From the IMG/VR virus record IMGVR_UViG_3300017773_000028, positions 1-43,767 of that record: a DNA stretch of 43,767 nt. One strand, written 5' to 3'. The position numbers and the translations under genes are program-made. The notes under the pieces are model-generated. The model worked only from the letters and a program-made list of their open reading frames with translations, searched no databases and had not been told where the DNA came from. Within the stretch, counting starts at the first letter, position 1. Every line of letters begins with the position of its first letter. The DNA is from a virus. Shown piece after piece: positions 6,221-13,659 of the stretch.

Positions 6221-6794
6221 CACTTATAAAAACTTAAATAAAATTTCAGTAGCAGATAAAGTAGAAAAGAAAGGTAGGTTTGATTACTTGTCTTGGGCTT
6301 GGGCTTGGCATTACTTAAAACAGGAGTATCCAAACGCAAACAGGATAGTATATGAAAATGAAAACGGAGTTCCTTATTTTTCTGACGGACAATTTGCTAA
6401 TGTAAAAGTAGGTATAGTAGTAAACGATATAGAACATATTGATTATCTTCCTATAACTGACAACTTGAACAGATCTATTCCTTTGACTAAAATAAACTCT
6501 TTTGATGTAAACAATGCCATACAAAGATCCACTGCCAAAGCTATTGCAATGCACGGATTAGGTCTTTCATTATGGATAGGAGAAGATACAGCTCGTATTA
6601 CTCCGGAGTCAAAACCGAAACCGAAAGGACCACAAACATACACGTTAAGTGTAGGTGATGATAATTGGGATAAGGTTTTAATGTATGTTGTTAGACACAA
6701 AGACAAAGGTTTGGAGTGGATCGTAGAGCAGTTGTCTAAAAAATATAAAGTCAGCACGGCTGTAAAAAATAAAATTAAATCAGCCATTAAGTAA
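6207..6794 (+). CDS. Sak3/DUF1071-type single-strand annealing protein, 195 aa
   Basis: The motif FDYLSWAWAWHYLK (residues 25-38), VGIVVNDIEH (about 71) and the block INSFDVNNAIQRSTAKAIAM followed by HGLGLSLWIGED are typical of the DUF1071 (Sak3) annealing proteins, relatives of the Rad52/ERF group that anneal complementary single strands during phage recombination. Residues from about 130 are a linker and a small basic helical tail. It lies directly before an exonuclease gene with a TAATG overlap, the expected pairing for a recombination operon. Confidence 0.75.
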   Translation: METNSTYKNLNKISVADKVEKKGRFDYLSWAWAWHYLKQEYPNANRIVYENENGVPYFSDGQFANVKVGIVVNDIEHIDYLPITDNLNRSIPLTKINSFDVNNAIQRSTAKAIAMHGLGLSLWIGEDTARITPESKPKPKGPQTYTLSVGDDNWDKVLMYVVRHKDKGLEWIVEQLSKKYKVSTAVKNKIKSAIK

Positions 6795-7534
6795 TGACAG
6801 AACAAGAGATACTTAAGAAGTTAAAGGAAGACGAAGATTATTACGGGGATTTTGGTAAGCAATTCTTATCAGCTTCAAGTATTAGGAGTTTACTTTACAG
6901 ACCTACAGAGTACGGAAAATCAGAAAAAACCTTACCACTCTTACAGGGCAGATATTTTCACACAAGTATATTAGAGCCGGAAAAACTACACACCATACCT
7001 GTATTGGGAATGGCGAGTAGAAACTCCAAAGAGTTCAAAGAGTTGTGTAAAGAAAACGAGTATCACTCTTATGATGTTCTGCTTCAAAAAGAAAAAGATC
7101 ATCTTGACAATATGGTTGACGCACTGCTTGGAAACTTAGAAGTGTATGAGTTGATTCACGGAGACAATGTTCAGTATGAAGTCCCTGGCATAACTATGTT
7201 TCACGAAACTATGTTTAAAGGAAAATGTGACATACTTACAGATCAAAATGTTTTTGATCTTAAAACAAGTGGTAACGTGCATAAATTTAGACACTCCTGT
7301 AAGGAGTATTGCTATGATAGTCAAGCATATATATATCAGACACTATTTAACAAACCTATGGTGTTTATAGTTATAGATAAAACTTCTTTTGAAGTAAAAA
7401 TAGCCGAATGTAGTCCGGAGTTTATTGAGAGTGGGAGGCACAAAGTAAAAAAAGCTGTAGAAACTTATAATAAATTTTTTAAAGATGATGCTACTTTCGA
7501 CATCAATACGTACATTTATAAAGAAACTTTATAA
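6794..7534 (+). CDS. PD-(D/E)XK exonuclease, DUF3799-like, 246 aa
   Basis: Family hallmarks are visible in order: QGRYFHTSILEPEKL (51-65), a candidate catalytic Glu at 129, FKGKCDILTD (141-150, Asp146) and VFDLKTSG (153-160, Asp155 and Lys157), followed by the helix YDSQAYIYQTLF. This matches the RecE/YqaJ-like DUF3799 exonucleases, which resect double-stranded ends and load single strands onto an annealing protein. Its partner annealing gene is immediately upstream (TAATG overlap). Length is normal for the family. Confidence 0.75.
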   Translation: MTEQEILKKLKEDEDYYGDFGKQFLSASSIRSLLYRPTEYGKSEKTLPLLQGRYFHTSILEPEKLHTIPVLGMASRNSKEFKELCKENEYHSYDVLLQKEKDHLDNMVDALLGNLEVYELIHGDNVQYEVPGITMFHETMFKGKCDILTDQNVFDLKTSGNVHKFRHSCKEYCYDSQAYIYQTLFNKPMVFIVIDKTSFEVKIAECSPEFIESGRHKVKKAVETYNKFFKDDATFDINTYIYKETL

Positions 7535-7562
7535 AAAGTTTTTTGTAAAAAAAATTAAAACA

Positions 7563-7673
7563 ATGCGAGTGGAAGTTCCAAACACTTGCACAAATAGAAA
7601 AGATAAAGATTTTCTTATCTGCTCTACAATAGACTTTTTGGAACGTAATATTAAAATCATAGAACATGAATGA
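7563..7673 (+). CDS. possible very small protein, 36 aa
   Basis: ATG 7563 opens a 36-codon frame starting MRVEVPNTCTNRKDKDF and overlapping the next start by 8 bases. A longer in-frame version from 7485 overlaps the exonuclease and looks less natural. The length, spacing and A-rich leader fit a real gene, but no family is recognised and chance cannot be excluded. Confidence 0.4.
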   Translation: MRVEVPNTCTNRKDKDFLICSTIDFLERNIKIIEHE

Positions 7674-7920
7674 AAAAAAGGAAGAACCTATCTTTTGCGG
7701 AAGCGGAGTAGAAAAGTTCGATGGCAATCTTGTAGAGATTTCTGTTTGCTTATCTAAAATTCCACAGGAACATAGATTTGAATACGATGGTAAATGGTAT
7801 GCAAAACTAAAGGTAAACAAGAAAAGAGAAACAGATGAGTATGGAAAGACACACTCTGTATCAATCAACACTTGGAAGCCTGAGCCTGCAACTTCAAGCG
7901 CAGATGATTTAGATTTTTAA
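7666..7920 (+). CDS. small ssDNA-binding-like protein with acidic C-terminal tip, 84 aa
   Basis: Beta-strand-rich core (NLVEISVCLSKIP, FEYDGKWYAKLKVNKKRETD) with a final acidic, aromatic tail ADDLDF. The size, strand pattern and tail recall single-strand DNA-binding proteins whose C-terminal acidic tip recruits partners, and it directly follows the annealing protein and exonuclease. An OB fold cannot be proven from sequence alone. An uncharacterised recombination accessory protein is the alternative. Confidence 0.5.
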   Translation: MNEKKEEPIFCGSGVEKFDGNLVEISVCLSKIPQEHRFEYDGKWYAKLKVNKKRETDEYGKTHSVSINTWKPEPATSSADDLDF

Positions 7921-7924
7921 ATCC

Positions 7925-8084
7925 CGTGGTAGTCACTTTAATGGGGTAGATTTCGTGGTTGACTTACTACCCCTTATTGTGACAATAATGACAAACTCAA
8001 ATTGAATTTAATGAACACACTAATGACTACCTTACTTTATTTATTTATTTCTATAATACTATTATTTTTTGTCATTTCTGTCAC
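7925..8084 (+). other. TGAC/GTCA-rich intergenic region, candidate origin or operator
   Basis: The longest gap of the rightward block. TGAC or GTCA occurs seven times (7932, 7960, 7980, 7989, 8024, 8071, 8080), far above the one or two expected by chance. There is an imperfect direct repeat CGTGGTAGTCACTT (7925) / CGTGGTTGACTTACT (7954) and an inverted pair GGGGTAG (7943-7949) / CTACCCC (7967-7973). It lies directly before the primase-helicase gene. The tail overlaps a possible 30-codon gene. Confidence 0.4.
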
Positions 8085-8103
8085 TTTTAATAATAATAAG
8101 TAA
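8011..8103 (+). CDS. possible 30-residue membrane peptide
   Basis: ATG 8011 opens a 30-codon frame, MNTLMTTLLYLFISIILLFF and onward, that is one continuous membrane helix followed by NNNK. Its stop codon overlaps the primase-helicase ATG (TAATG), the same coupling used by other gene pairs here. The T-rich codon content of this A/T-rich stretch could produce such a peptide by chance, so this is tentative. Confidence 0.35.
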   Translation: MNTLMTTLLYLFISIILLFFVISVTFNNNK

Positions 8104-10508
8104 TGGAAGTAACTATATTCAAAGATATAAAAAAGACAGCTCAGCCTTTTTACAGACCGGCTTTATTTATATTAAACAGGATCAAAGAGGGAAGCTCTAA
8201 GGATCTGGTAAAAAAAATTAGAGAAGAGAAAAACAAAGAGGTTGCTAATGAATACAAACAAAAGCTACCGGCTATATGTTTCAGTGGTAATTTCACAAAA
8301 AGAAATGACAAGTCCCTAAATCAACACAGTGGTTTGATATGTTTAGACTTTGACGGCTACGGATCACAAAGAGATTTGTTACAGGAAAAGGAGAGATTAT
8401 CAAAAAATAATTATGTTTATTCGGTTTTTATTTCTCCAAGCGGTAATGGTTTAAAAGCGGTAATTAAGATACCACCTATACCTGACAACCATATTAGTTA
8501 CTTCAATAGCCTGGAACAACACTTCAAGTCTCCTCATTTTGATAAGGCGTGCAAAAATGTTTCACGTGTCTGTTATGAAAGTTATGATCCTTTAATCTAC
8601 ATTAACGAGAATGCAAGTGTTTGGGATAAACTTGAAGAGAAGGAGTACCCAGAGGTAATTAAAAATGTTGATACGCAAACCATTCCTGTAACTGATGAAA
8701 ACAAAATAGTAGACATTTTAGTTAAGTGGTGGCAAAAGAAATTCCCTATGAGTGAAGGGCAAAGAAATAACAATGCTTATGTTTTAGCGGCGGCCTTCAA
8801 CGACTATGGTGTTACGCAAACATTGGCTGAATACGTATTGAACGGATACCAAACCTCAACATTTTCCAGAGCTGAAATTAAAAGAACTATAAATTCTGCA
8901 TACGCACAGAAGCAGAATTTTGCTACAAAATATTATGAAGACGTTGACAAGGTTAATGAAATAAAAAACAAACTAAAAAGAGGTGTAACAAAAAAAGAAT
9001 TAAGAGCTGAGCTTGAAGATCTCGATCAAAACCTTGTTGAGAACGTTATCAATAGGCTTGAAGAAGAGCAGAGCAATCATCAGTTCTGGACAAAAAATGA
9101 AAAAGGTGTAGTAAAAATTGTACACGTTTTATTTAAAAACTTTTTAGAAGAGAATGGATTTTATAAATTTAATCCCGAAGGCAGTAAAAACTACGTATTT
9201 GTTAAGGTTACTAACAACCTTATAGATCACACAAGTGAAAAAGAAATTAAAGATTTTATTTTAAACTACTTGCTTGAAATAGACGACGTGTCTGTATATA
9301 ATTATTTTGCAGAACACACTCGGTATTTTAGAGAAGAGTTCCTAACCCTGTTGGCTTCTATAGATGTTTATTTTATTGAAGACAAAAAGAAACAAGCCTA
9401 CCTGTATTATAGAAACGGAGCTGTTGAAATAACTTATGATAAAATAAAGCAAATAGACTACTTAGATTTAGGTGGATATGTTTGGAAGGATCACGTAATT
9501 GATCGCGACTTTGCTATATGTGAAAGCATAAATTGTGACTATCAAAAGTTTGTCACTAACATTTGTGGTAATAGCGCAGACAGAATAAATTCTATGCGAT
9601 CCACAATAGGTTATATGTTACACGGGTGGAAGAATTTAGCTTATTGTCCGGCTGTAATATTAAATGATGAAATGATTTCTGACAACCCTGAAGGTGGTAG
9701 CGGTAAGGGATTATGGGTTAATGCTCTTAGCCACATGAAAAAAGTTGTTATCATAGATGGTAAGTCGTTTAATTTTGAAAAAAGCTTTGCATATCAACTT
9801 GTTAGTGCCGATACCCAGGTGTTGTGTTTTGATGATGTAAAGAAGCATTTTGATTTTGAACGCTTATTTTCTGTGGTTACTGAAGGATTAACTTTGGAAA
9901 AGAAAAACAAAGACGCTATAAAAATACCATTTGCAAAATCTCCTAAAATAACCATTACTACAAACTATGCTATAAAAGGAAAGGGAACTTCTTTTGAAAG
10001 GCGTAAATGGGAGTTAGAGTTAGCGCACCATTACAATAAAGACTATACCCCTCTTGAAGAGTTTGGTAAGCTTATGTTTGGCGATTGGAATGACGAAGAG
10101 TGGTGTCAGTTTGACAACTATATGATTCAGTGCTTACAATTATATTTAGAAAAAGGATTGCAGAAAAGTGAATTTGTTAATCTTAAAATTAGAAGACTTT
10201 CTGCAGAAACTTGTCACGAGTTTATAGAGTGGTGCGGTGTTATTGGCGGTGCCACTATACACGAAAAGCTTAAACCTGGGGGGAAAGTAAGTAAGCCAGA
10301 GCTATATAGTGATTTTGTAGAAGATAACCCTGACTTTGCACCAAAAGCTAAAATGACAGTAAGCAGAACAAGATTTAATAAATGGTTGGTTGCTTTTAGT
10401 CAGTTTAAATACGGATGTGATCCTGAAGAGGGAAGAACAAACTCTGTACGTTGGATAAGATTTAGACATAAACAAGAGCTCGATGAACAACAAGATTTTC
10501 CTTTCTAA
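8103..10508 (+). CDS. primase-helicase, BT4734-like N-terminal domain plus P-loop helicase, 801 aa
   Basis: N-terminal residues 1-140 carry LICLDFDGYG (78-87, acidic pair D82/D84) and SPSGNGLKAVIKIPP (111-125), as in BT4734/VirE-N domains of Bacteroidetes replication proteins. A PriCT-like segment follows (WWQKKFPMSEGQRNNN near 206). The C-terminal half is an SF3/D5-like helicase: Walker A EGGSGKG (530-536), Walker B LCFDD (574-578) and a sensor ITTNYAI near 619-625. Primer synthesis by the N-terminal domain is inference. The protein ends in QQDFPF, an SSB-like tip. It is TAATG-coupled to the next helicase. Confidence 0.75.
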   Translation: MEVTIFKDIKKTAQPFYRPALFILNRIKEGSSKDLVKKIREEKNKEVANEYKQKLPAICFSGNFTKRNDKSLNQHSGLICLDFDGYGSQRDLLQEKERLSKNNYVYSVFISPSGNGLKAVIKIPPIPDNHISYFNSLEQHFKSPHFDKACKNVSRVCYESYDPLIYINENASVWDKLEEKEYPEVIKNVDTQTIPVTDENKIVDILVKWWQKKFPMSEGQRNNNAYVLAAAFNDYGVTQTLAEYVLNGYQTSTFSRAEIKRTINSAYAQKQNFATKYYEDVDKVNEIKNKLKRGVTKKELRAELEDLDQNLVENVINRLEEEQSNHQFWTKNEKGVVKIVHVLFKNFLEENGFYKFNPEGSKNYVFVKVTNNLIDHTSEKEIKDFILNYLLEIDDVSVYNYFAEHTRYFREEFLTLLASIDVYFIEDKKKQAYLYYRNGAVEITYDKIKQIDYLDLGGYVWKDHVIDRDFAICESINCDYQKFVTNICGNSADRINSMRSTIGYMLHGWKNLAYCPAVILNDEMISDNPEGGSGKGLWVNALSHMKKVVIIDGKSFNFEKSFAYQLVSADTQVLCFDDVKKHFDFERLFSVVTEGLTLEKKNKDAIKIPFAKSPKITITTNYAIKGKGTSFERRKWELELAHHYNKDYTPLEEFGKLMFGDWNDEEWCQFDNYMIQCLQLYLEKGLQKSEFVNLKIRRLSAETCHEFIEWCGVIGGATIHEKLKPGGKVSKPELYSDFVEDNPDFAPKAKMTVSRTRFNKWLVAFSQFKYGCDPEEGRTNSVRWIRFRHKQELDEQQDFPF

Positions 10509-11788
10509 TGATTAAGTTAAGACCATATCAAAGAAAAATTGTAACACAGGGTGTAGATATTGTAACACGCTATGGTTTTGTGTATTTAGCTATGGAGGTT
10601 AGAACAGGCAAAACATTAACAAGCCTTAGCATTTGCAATAAAATAAGGGCTCACAATGTTTTATTTGTTACAAAAAAGAAAGCCATATCAAGCATTGAAG
10701 AGGATATGGGAAAGCTTGAGGGCAATTTTAAATTAAGAGTAATTAATTACGAAAGCTTACACAAGATTACACACGAATCTATTTATGATGTGTTAATTTT
10801 GGACGAAGCACACGGGCTTGGCGCGTTTCCAAAAAAGAATAAACGATGTCAACAAGTGCAAAGGCTTATACAAATCCATAGCCCGCGAGTAATATTATTG
10901 TCCGGAACACCTACACCTGAATCTTATAGTCAGATGTATCATCAGGTGTGTTCTATACCCTCCAACCCTTTTGCTTACTGTAAAAACTTTTATCAGTTTG
11001 CTAAGAGGTTTGTAAATGTTAAGCAACGCAAGATAAACAGTTTATTCATCAACGATTATTCAGATGGTTCGCCAGAAATTTTAAAACAAATGCAACCTAT
11101 GACTATATCTTATTCGCAAAAGGAGGCGGGCTTTAAAGTTCAAACAAATGAAGAGGTGTTGTATGTTGATCTTTGTGAAGAAGTACAAGGCTATATCAAA
11201 GAGCTATCTAAACATAAAGTATTAGAGGGTAAAGATGAGGTAATTTTAGCGGACACTCCTGTAAAGCTTATGATTAAAACTCATCAAATGAGTTCGGGAA
11301 CAATTAAATTTGAAAGCGGTAACTCAAGAGTTCTTTGCTACAGAAAAGCTCGGTACATAAGAGAAAAATTTCACGGTAAAAAAATAGCTATCTTTTATAA
11401 ATTCAAAGCAGAATTACAGGCATTAAAAGAAGAGTTCGGAGATTTATTATGTGAAACACTTGACGTGTTTAACACTACACCAAGATCTATAGCCTTACAA
11501 ATTGTAAGTGGGAGAGAAGGTATAAGTTTAAAGAAAGCAGAATGCTTGGTATATTATAATATTGATTTTAGTGCCACAAGTTATTGGCAATCAAGAGATA
11601 GAATGACAACCAAAGATCGTTTGGAAAATAAAATTTATTGGGTCTTTTCACGAACCGGAATAGAAAAGCAAATTTACAAAGCTGTTGTAAAAAAGAAAGA
11701 CTATACACTTAATCATTTCAAGAAAGATTTAGTAACTTTAGTGCATGACGGAGCAACAGATCCAGACCAAAAAAATCAAAGAGCTTGA
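10508..11788 (+). CDS. SF2 (SNF2-like) DNA helicase, 426 aa
   Basis: SF2 motifs appear in order: LRPYQ (4-8), Walker A EVRTGKT (30-36), LILDEAHGLG with DEAH (99-102), LLSGTPTPES (130-139), and near 335-366 VSGREGISLKKAECLVYYN then YWQSRDRM, the region of motifs V and VI. This is the compact SNF2/RAD54-like helicase often found in phages, likely remodelling replication or recombination intermediates by ATP-driven translocation. It overlaps the primase-helicase by TAATG and the nuclease downstream by 44 bases. Confidence 0.8.
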   Translation: MIKLRPYQRKIVTQGVDIVTRYGFVYLAMEVRTGKTLTSLSICNKIRAHNVLFVTKKKAISSIEEDMGKLEGNFKLRVINYESLHKITHESIYDVLILDEAHGLGAFPKKNKRCQQVQRLIQIHSPRVILLSGTPTPESYSQMYHQVCSIPSNPFAYCKNFYQFAKRFVNVKQRKINSLFINDYSDGSPEILKQMQPMTISYSQKEAGFKVQTNEEVLYVDLCEEVQGYIKELSKHKVLEGKDEVILADTPVKLMIKTHQMSSGTIKFESGNSRVLCYRKARYIREKFHGKKIAIFYKFKAELQALKEEFGDLLCETLDVFNTTPRSIALQIVSGREGISLKKAECLVYYNIDFSATSYWQSRDRMTTKDRLENKIYWVFSRTGIEKQIYKAVVKKKDYTLNHFKKDLVTLVHDGATDPDQKNQRA

Positions 11789-11984
11789 GGCTTTAGGATA
11801 TTATGTAATTAAATTAAAATTAACCAACAAAAACGGTATACCAGATTTATTAGCAATACCACCTAAATCAGACGTAGAATTTGTTGAGGTAAAAAAAGAG
11901 AATGGTAAAGTATCTAAGTTGCAGAAATATAGAATTAAAGAGTTGGAAGACCATGGAGTTAAAGTTTCCGTATATAGAGGATAA
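11745..11984 (+). CDS. VRR-NUC domain nuclease, 79 aa
   Basis: A stand-alone VRR-NUC domain. GIPDLLAI (31-38, Asp34), VEFVEVKKE (44-52, Glu48 and Lys50) and SKLQKYRI (57-64, Gln60) give the complete PD-(D/E)XK active site. Proteins of this minimal size in phages are structure-specific endonucleases or Holliday-junction nucleases and often lie beside an SNF2 helicase, as here. Start ATG 11745 lies inside the helicase gene in another frame. Confidence 0.8.
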   Translation: MTEQQIQTKKIKELEALGYYVIKLKLTNKNGIPDLLAIPPKSDVEFVEVKKENGKVSKLQKYRIKELEDHGVKVSVYRG

Positions 11985-12312
11985 AGGATACCACTTAGAA
12001 GAAGAATTTTTAGAAGCTCTTCAGGATGTACCCATGGAGCTTTCTACCTTGATAGCAATATACATTGATGAGTATTGCCCAAAGCTTAACCCAGACCTTA
12101 TTAAAACTCATTTACTTGCCGGTATAGTTCATTACAACAGGGAGCCGGTACCTTTTGTTTTTGAGGTGTCTCGACCTAATAAAAAAGAATTTATATTCAC
12201 CGATTTAAAATTTATAGATATGGATGAATACTTAGATTTTATAAACCTAAACCTATATTTAACACCAGATGAAAGATTCTCTTATCCAGGACCTTATACT
12301 AACGACGAGTAA
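11953..12312 (+). CDS. acidic protein of unknown function, 119 aa
   Basis: ATG 11953 (MELKFPYIEDKGYH) is preferred to the earlier in-frame ATG 11902, which would overlap the nuclease gene by 83 bases; even so it overlaps by 32. The protein is acidic with PFVFEVSRPNKKEFIFTDLK in the middle and a final segment YLTPDERFSYPGPYTNDE. No recognised domain. It overlaps the next gene by 44 bases. Confidence 0.6.
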   Translation: MELKFPYIEDKGYHLEEEFLEALQDVPMELSTLIAIYIDEYCPKLNPDLIKTHLLAGIVHYNREPVPFVFEVSRPNKKEFIFTDLKFIDMDEYLDFINLNLYLTPDERFSYPGPYTNDE

Positions 12313-12682
12313 GGAGCTTGGGGTAAACATAAAAGAAAAAAGACGTACCGAGTCTCATGTCATTGGTAGGTTTATCGCCTACACGTTATTGAGAAAACAC
12401 TTTGGTTTTACTTATCAAAAAATAGCAAAAATTTTTGATATAAAACAACACGGCACTATTATGCACGGAATTAAAGAGCTGCCATTTATTGTTAAATATA
12501 ATGAAAGTGTAGCTCAAAGCCTTGCAAAAATATGCAATGAATGGCGTAGGTCCTCCGAAGAGGAAGGTGTTAAAATTCACCGCAATGGCATAAAAGATTT
12601 GGAAGATAGGATTAATTTGCTTAATTTGGAGGTTGAGGTGCTTCAAGCACAGCTCAATAAATTAAAAAAAATTAAACAATGA
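12269..12682 (+). CDS. DnaA domain IV-like DNA-binding protein B with coiled-coil tail, 137 aa
   Basis: Residues 22-75 resemble DnaA domain IV: IKEKRRTESHVIGRFIAYTL (21-40), the helix YQKIAKIFDI, then HGTIMHGIKEL (61-71) in place of the DHTTVLHA signature. Residues 105-137 form a leucine-rich coiled coil (LEDRINLLNLEVEVLQAQLN) that probably dimerises it. It shares H-x-TIMHG with the first DnaA-like protein. No ATPase domain is present, so it is a DNA-binding or regulatory factor rather than an initiator ATPase. It ends KKIKQ over the next gene's leader. Confidence 0.7.
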   Translation: MKDSLIQDLILTTSKELGVNIKEKRRTESHVIGRFIAYTLLRKHFGFTYQKIAKIFDIKQHGTIMHGIKELPFIVKYNESVAQSLAKICNEWRRSSEEEGVKIHRNGIKDLEDRINLLNLEVEVLQAQLNKLKKIKQ

Positions 12683-12921
12683 CAGAGGATTGCAAATATA
12701 CCGTTAGTGATATTGAAAAAATTACCAACTATAAATCCTGGTCGGAAAAGAAAAAAATTGACACTCTATTTCATATAGATAGTAGTCTTTATTGTAATCT
12801 TGGCATAGACAGTTCGAATAGGGAACGAACCGATGTAAAAACTAAATCAAGATTAATTTACCGCGCTATCAAAAGCATTAACGCTGGCGTTGGAAAAACA
12901 TTACTTGATTCTATGGATTAA
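12679..12921 (+). CDS. conserved small phage protein, 80 aa
   Basis: ATGA-coupled to the previous gene. The string of features KSWSEKKKIDTLFHIDSSLY, NLGIDSSNRER and SRLIYRAIKSIN resembles a small protein I have seen in marine phages; no function is known to me. Helical, with no catalytic or membrane features. Confidence 0.6.
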   Translation: MTEDCKYTVSDIEKITNYKSWSEKKKIDTLFHIDSSLYCNLGIDSSNRERTDVKTKSRLIYRAIKSINAGVGKTLLDSMD

Positions 12922-12927
12922 GATGTA

Positions 12928-13119
12928 ATGAGTAAAATATCTCGCGACGATGTAAATGCAATATCGCATATAAATCATGTAACCAACGGTTGCCATGATC
13001 TTGTCGACGACCTTTACGAAGATCTTATGGAGCGCGACAATGACCGCGCAAAAGAAACTGCACAGCAAATATGTAAAGCAATGGCAGATCTAATACAGTC
13101 ACTAACTACTGATATATGA
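12928..13119 (+). CDS. small helical protein of unknown function, 63 aa
   Basis: Acidic helical protein (NGCHDLVDDLYEDLMERDND) with a final amphipathic helix TAQQICKAMADLIQSL. No recognised motif. It follows the previous gene after 6 bases and is ATGA-coupled to the next. Codon use is slightly richer in G+C (GCG, CGC) than in the early genes. Confidence 0.6.
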   Translation: MSKISRDDVNAISHINHVTNGCHDLVDDLYEDLMERDNDRAKETAQQICKAMADLIQSLTTDI

Positions 13120-13433
13120 ATAAAGGAATCGCTCTTGAGCTTCGGAGCTTTGCAGAAAAAATTGCTGAAAGGTATTCTAATACCTCGCGCGAGTGCAACC
13201 ATAACAATGAAGCCTTCAGTGTAGACGAAGTTATACCGACTTCAGATCACTCTGCCGTGATTAATTTCAAAAAAAATACAGGTAAAATTGCAGTTGCTTT
13301 TGCTTACTATATAAGTAAAGGCAGGTCTAAAGGTTGGAAGTATTTTTTCCCAACTGATTCCCACGTGAACGGAATGCAGGCGTTCCTTTTTTATAAGCTA
13401 CAAGCGGAGCGGATAAACTATAGTAAGAATTAA
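13116..13433 (+). CDS. conserved phage protein of unknown function, 105 aa, last rightward gene
   Basis: The C-terminal half IAVAFAYYISKGRSKGWKYF followed by FPTDSHVNGMQAF is a pattern I recognise from small proteins of marine phages with no known role. Its last 107 bases overlap, tail to tail, with the convergent leftward gene. A terminator-like hairpin with a T-run lies within its final codons, so transcription may end near its 3' end. Confidence 0.65.
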   Translation: MNKGIALELRSFAEKIAERYSNTSRECNHNNEAFSVDEVIPTSDHSAVINFKKNTGKIAVAFAYYISKGRSKGWKYFFPTDSHVNGMQAFLFYKLQAERINYSKN

Positions 13434-13659
13434 TTATTTTAGAGTCTCGTAGTTCTGAACACTTTTCATAATCTTCATCCTCCTCGAAGTATTCTATAAG
13501 GACGTCAAATACATCATCCTCCATAGACACAACAGGTTTTGTGGGATCAAATATAAACGCAGGAGCATCCTCTCTTTCAAGCATAGAATCGTAAGTCTCT
13601 TTACCTGTCAGAAGTAAATAACTGTTAACCATACATTTATGTTCATCAAAATACCTCAT
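13327..13659 (-). CDS. conserved phage protein of unknown function, 110 aa, last leftward gene
   Basis: MRYFDEHKCMVNSYLLLTGK followed by ETYDSMLERE and IEYFEEDEDYEKCSELRD looks like a small conserved phage protein; its usual end would be shortly after SELRD. Here the frame continues about 35 residues further, antisense to the end of the convergent gene, suggesting loss of an ancestral stop. Its ATG overlaps the stop of the giant gene upstream (TAATG), so it is translated from the same late message. Confidence 0.6.
   Translation of the reverse strand: MRYFDEHKCMVNSYLLLTGKETYDSMLEREDAPAFIFDPTKPVVSMEDDVFDVLIEYFEEDEDYEKCSELRDSKIINSYYSLSAPLVAYKKGTPAFRSRGNQLGKNTSNL
13371..13392 (+). terminator. 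possible intrinsic terminator inside the last rightward gene
   Basis: GGAATG (13371-13376) pairs with CGTTCC (13381-13386), one pair being G-U, around the loop CAGG, followed by six T residues. It is placed where the converging blocks meet but 41 bases before the stop codon of the gene it lies in, so it may act only when ribosomes are absent, or may be chance. Confidence 0.35.

Noticed and set aside
7485-7562. Longer in-frame extension of the 36-residue candidate gene
   Set aside because: It overlaps the exonuclease gene and gives a Lys/Phe-rich N-terminus unlike a natural start; only the part from 7563 is kept, and with low confidence.
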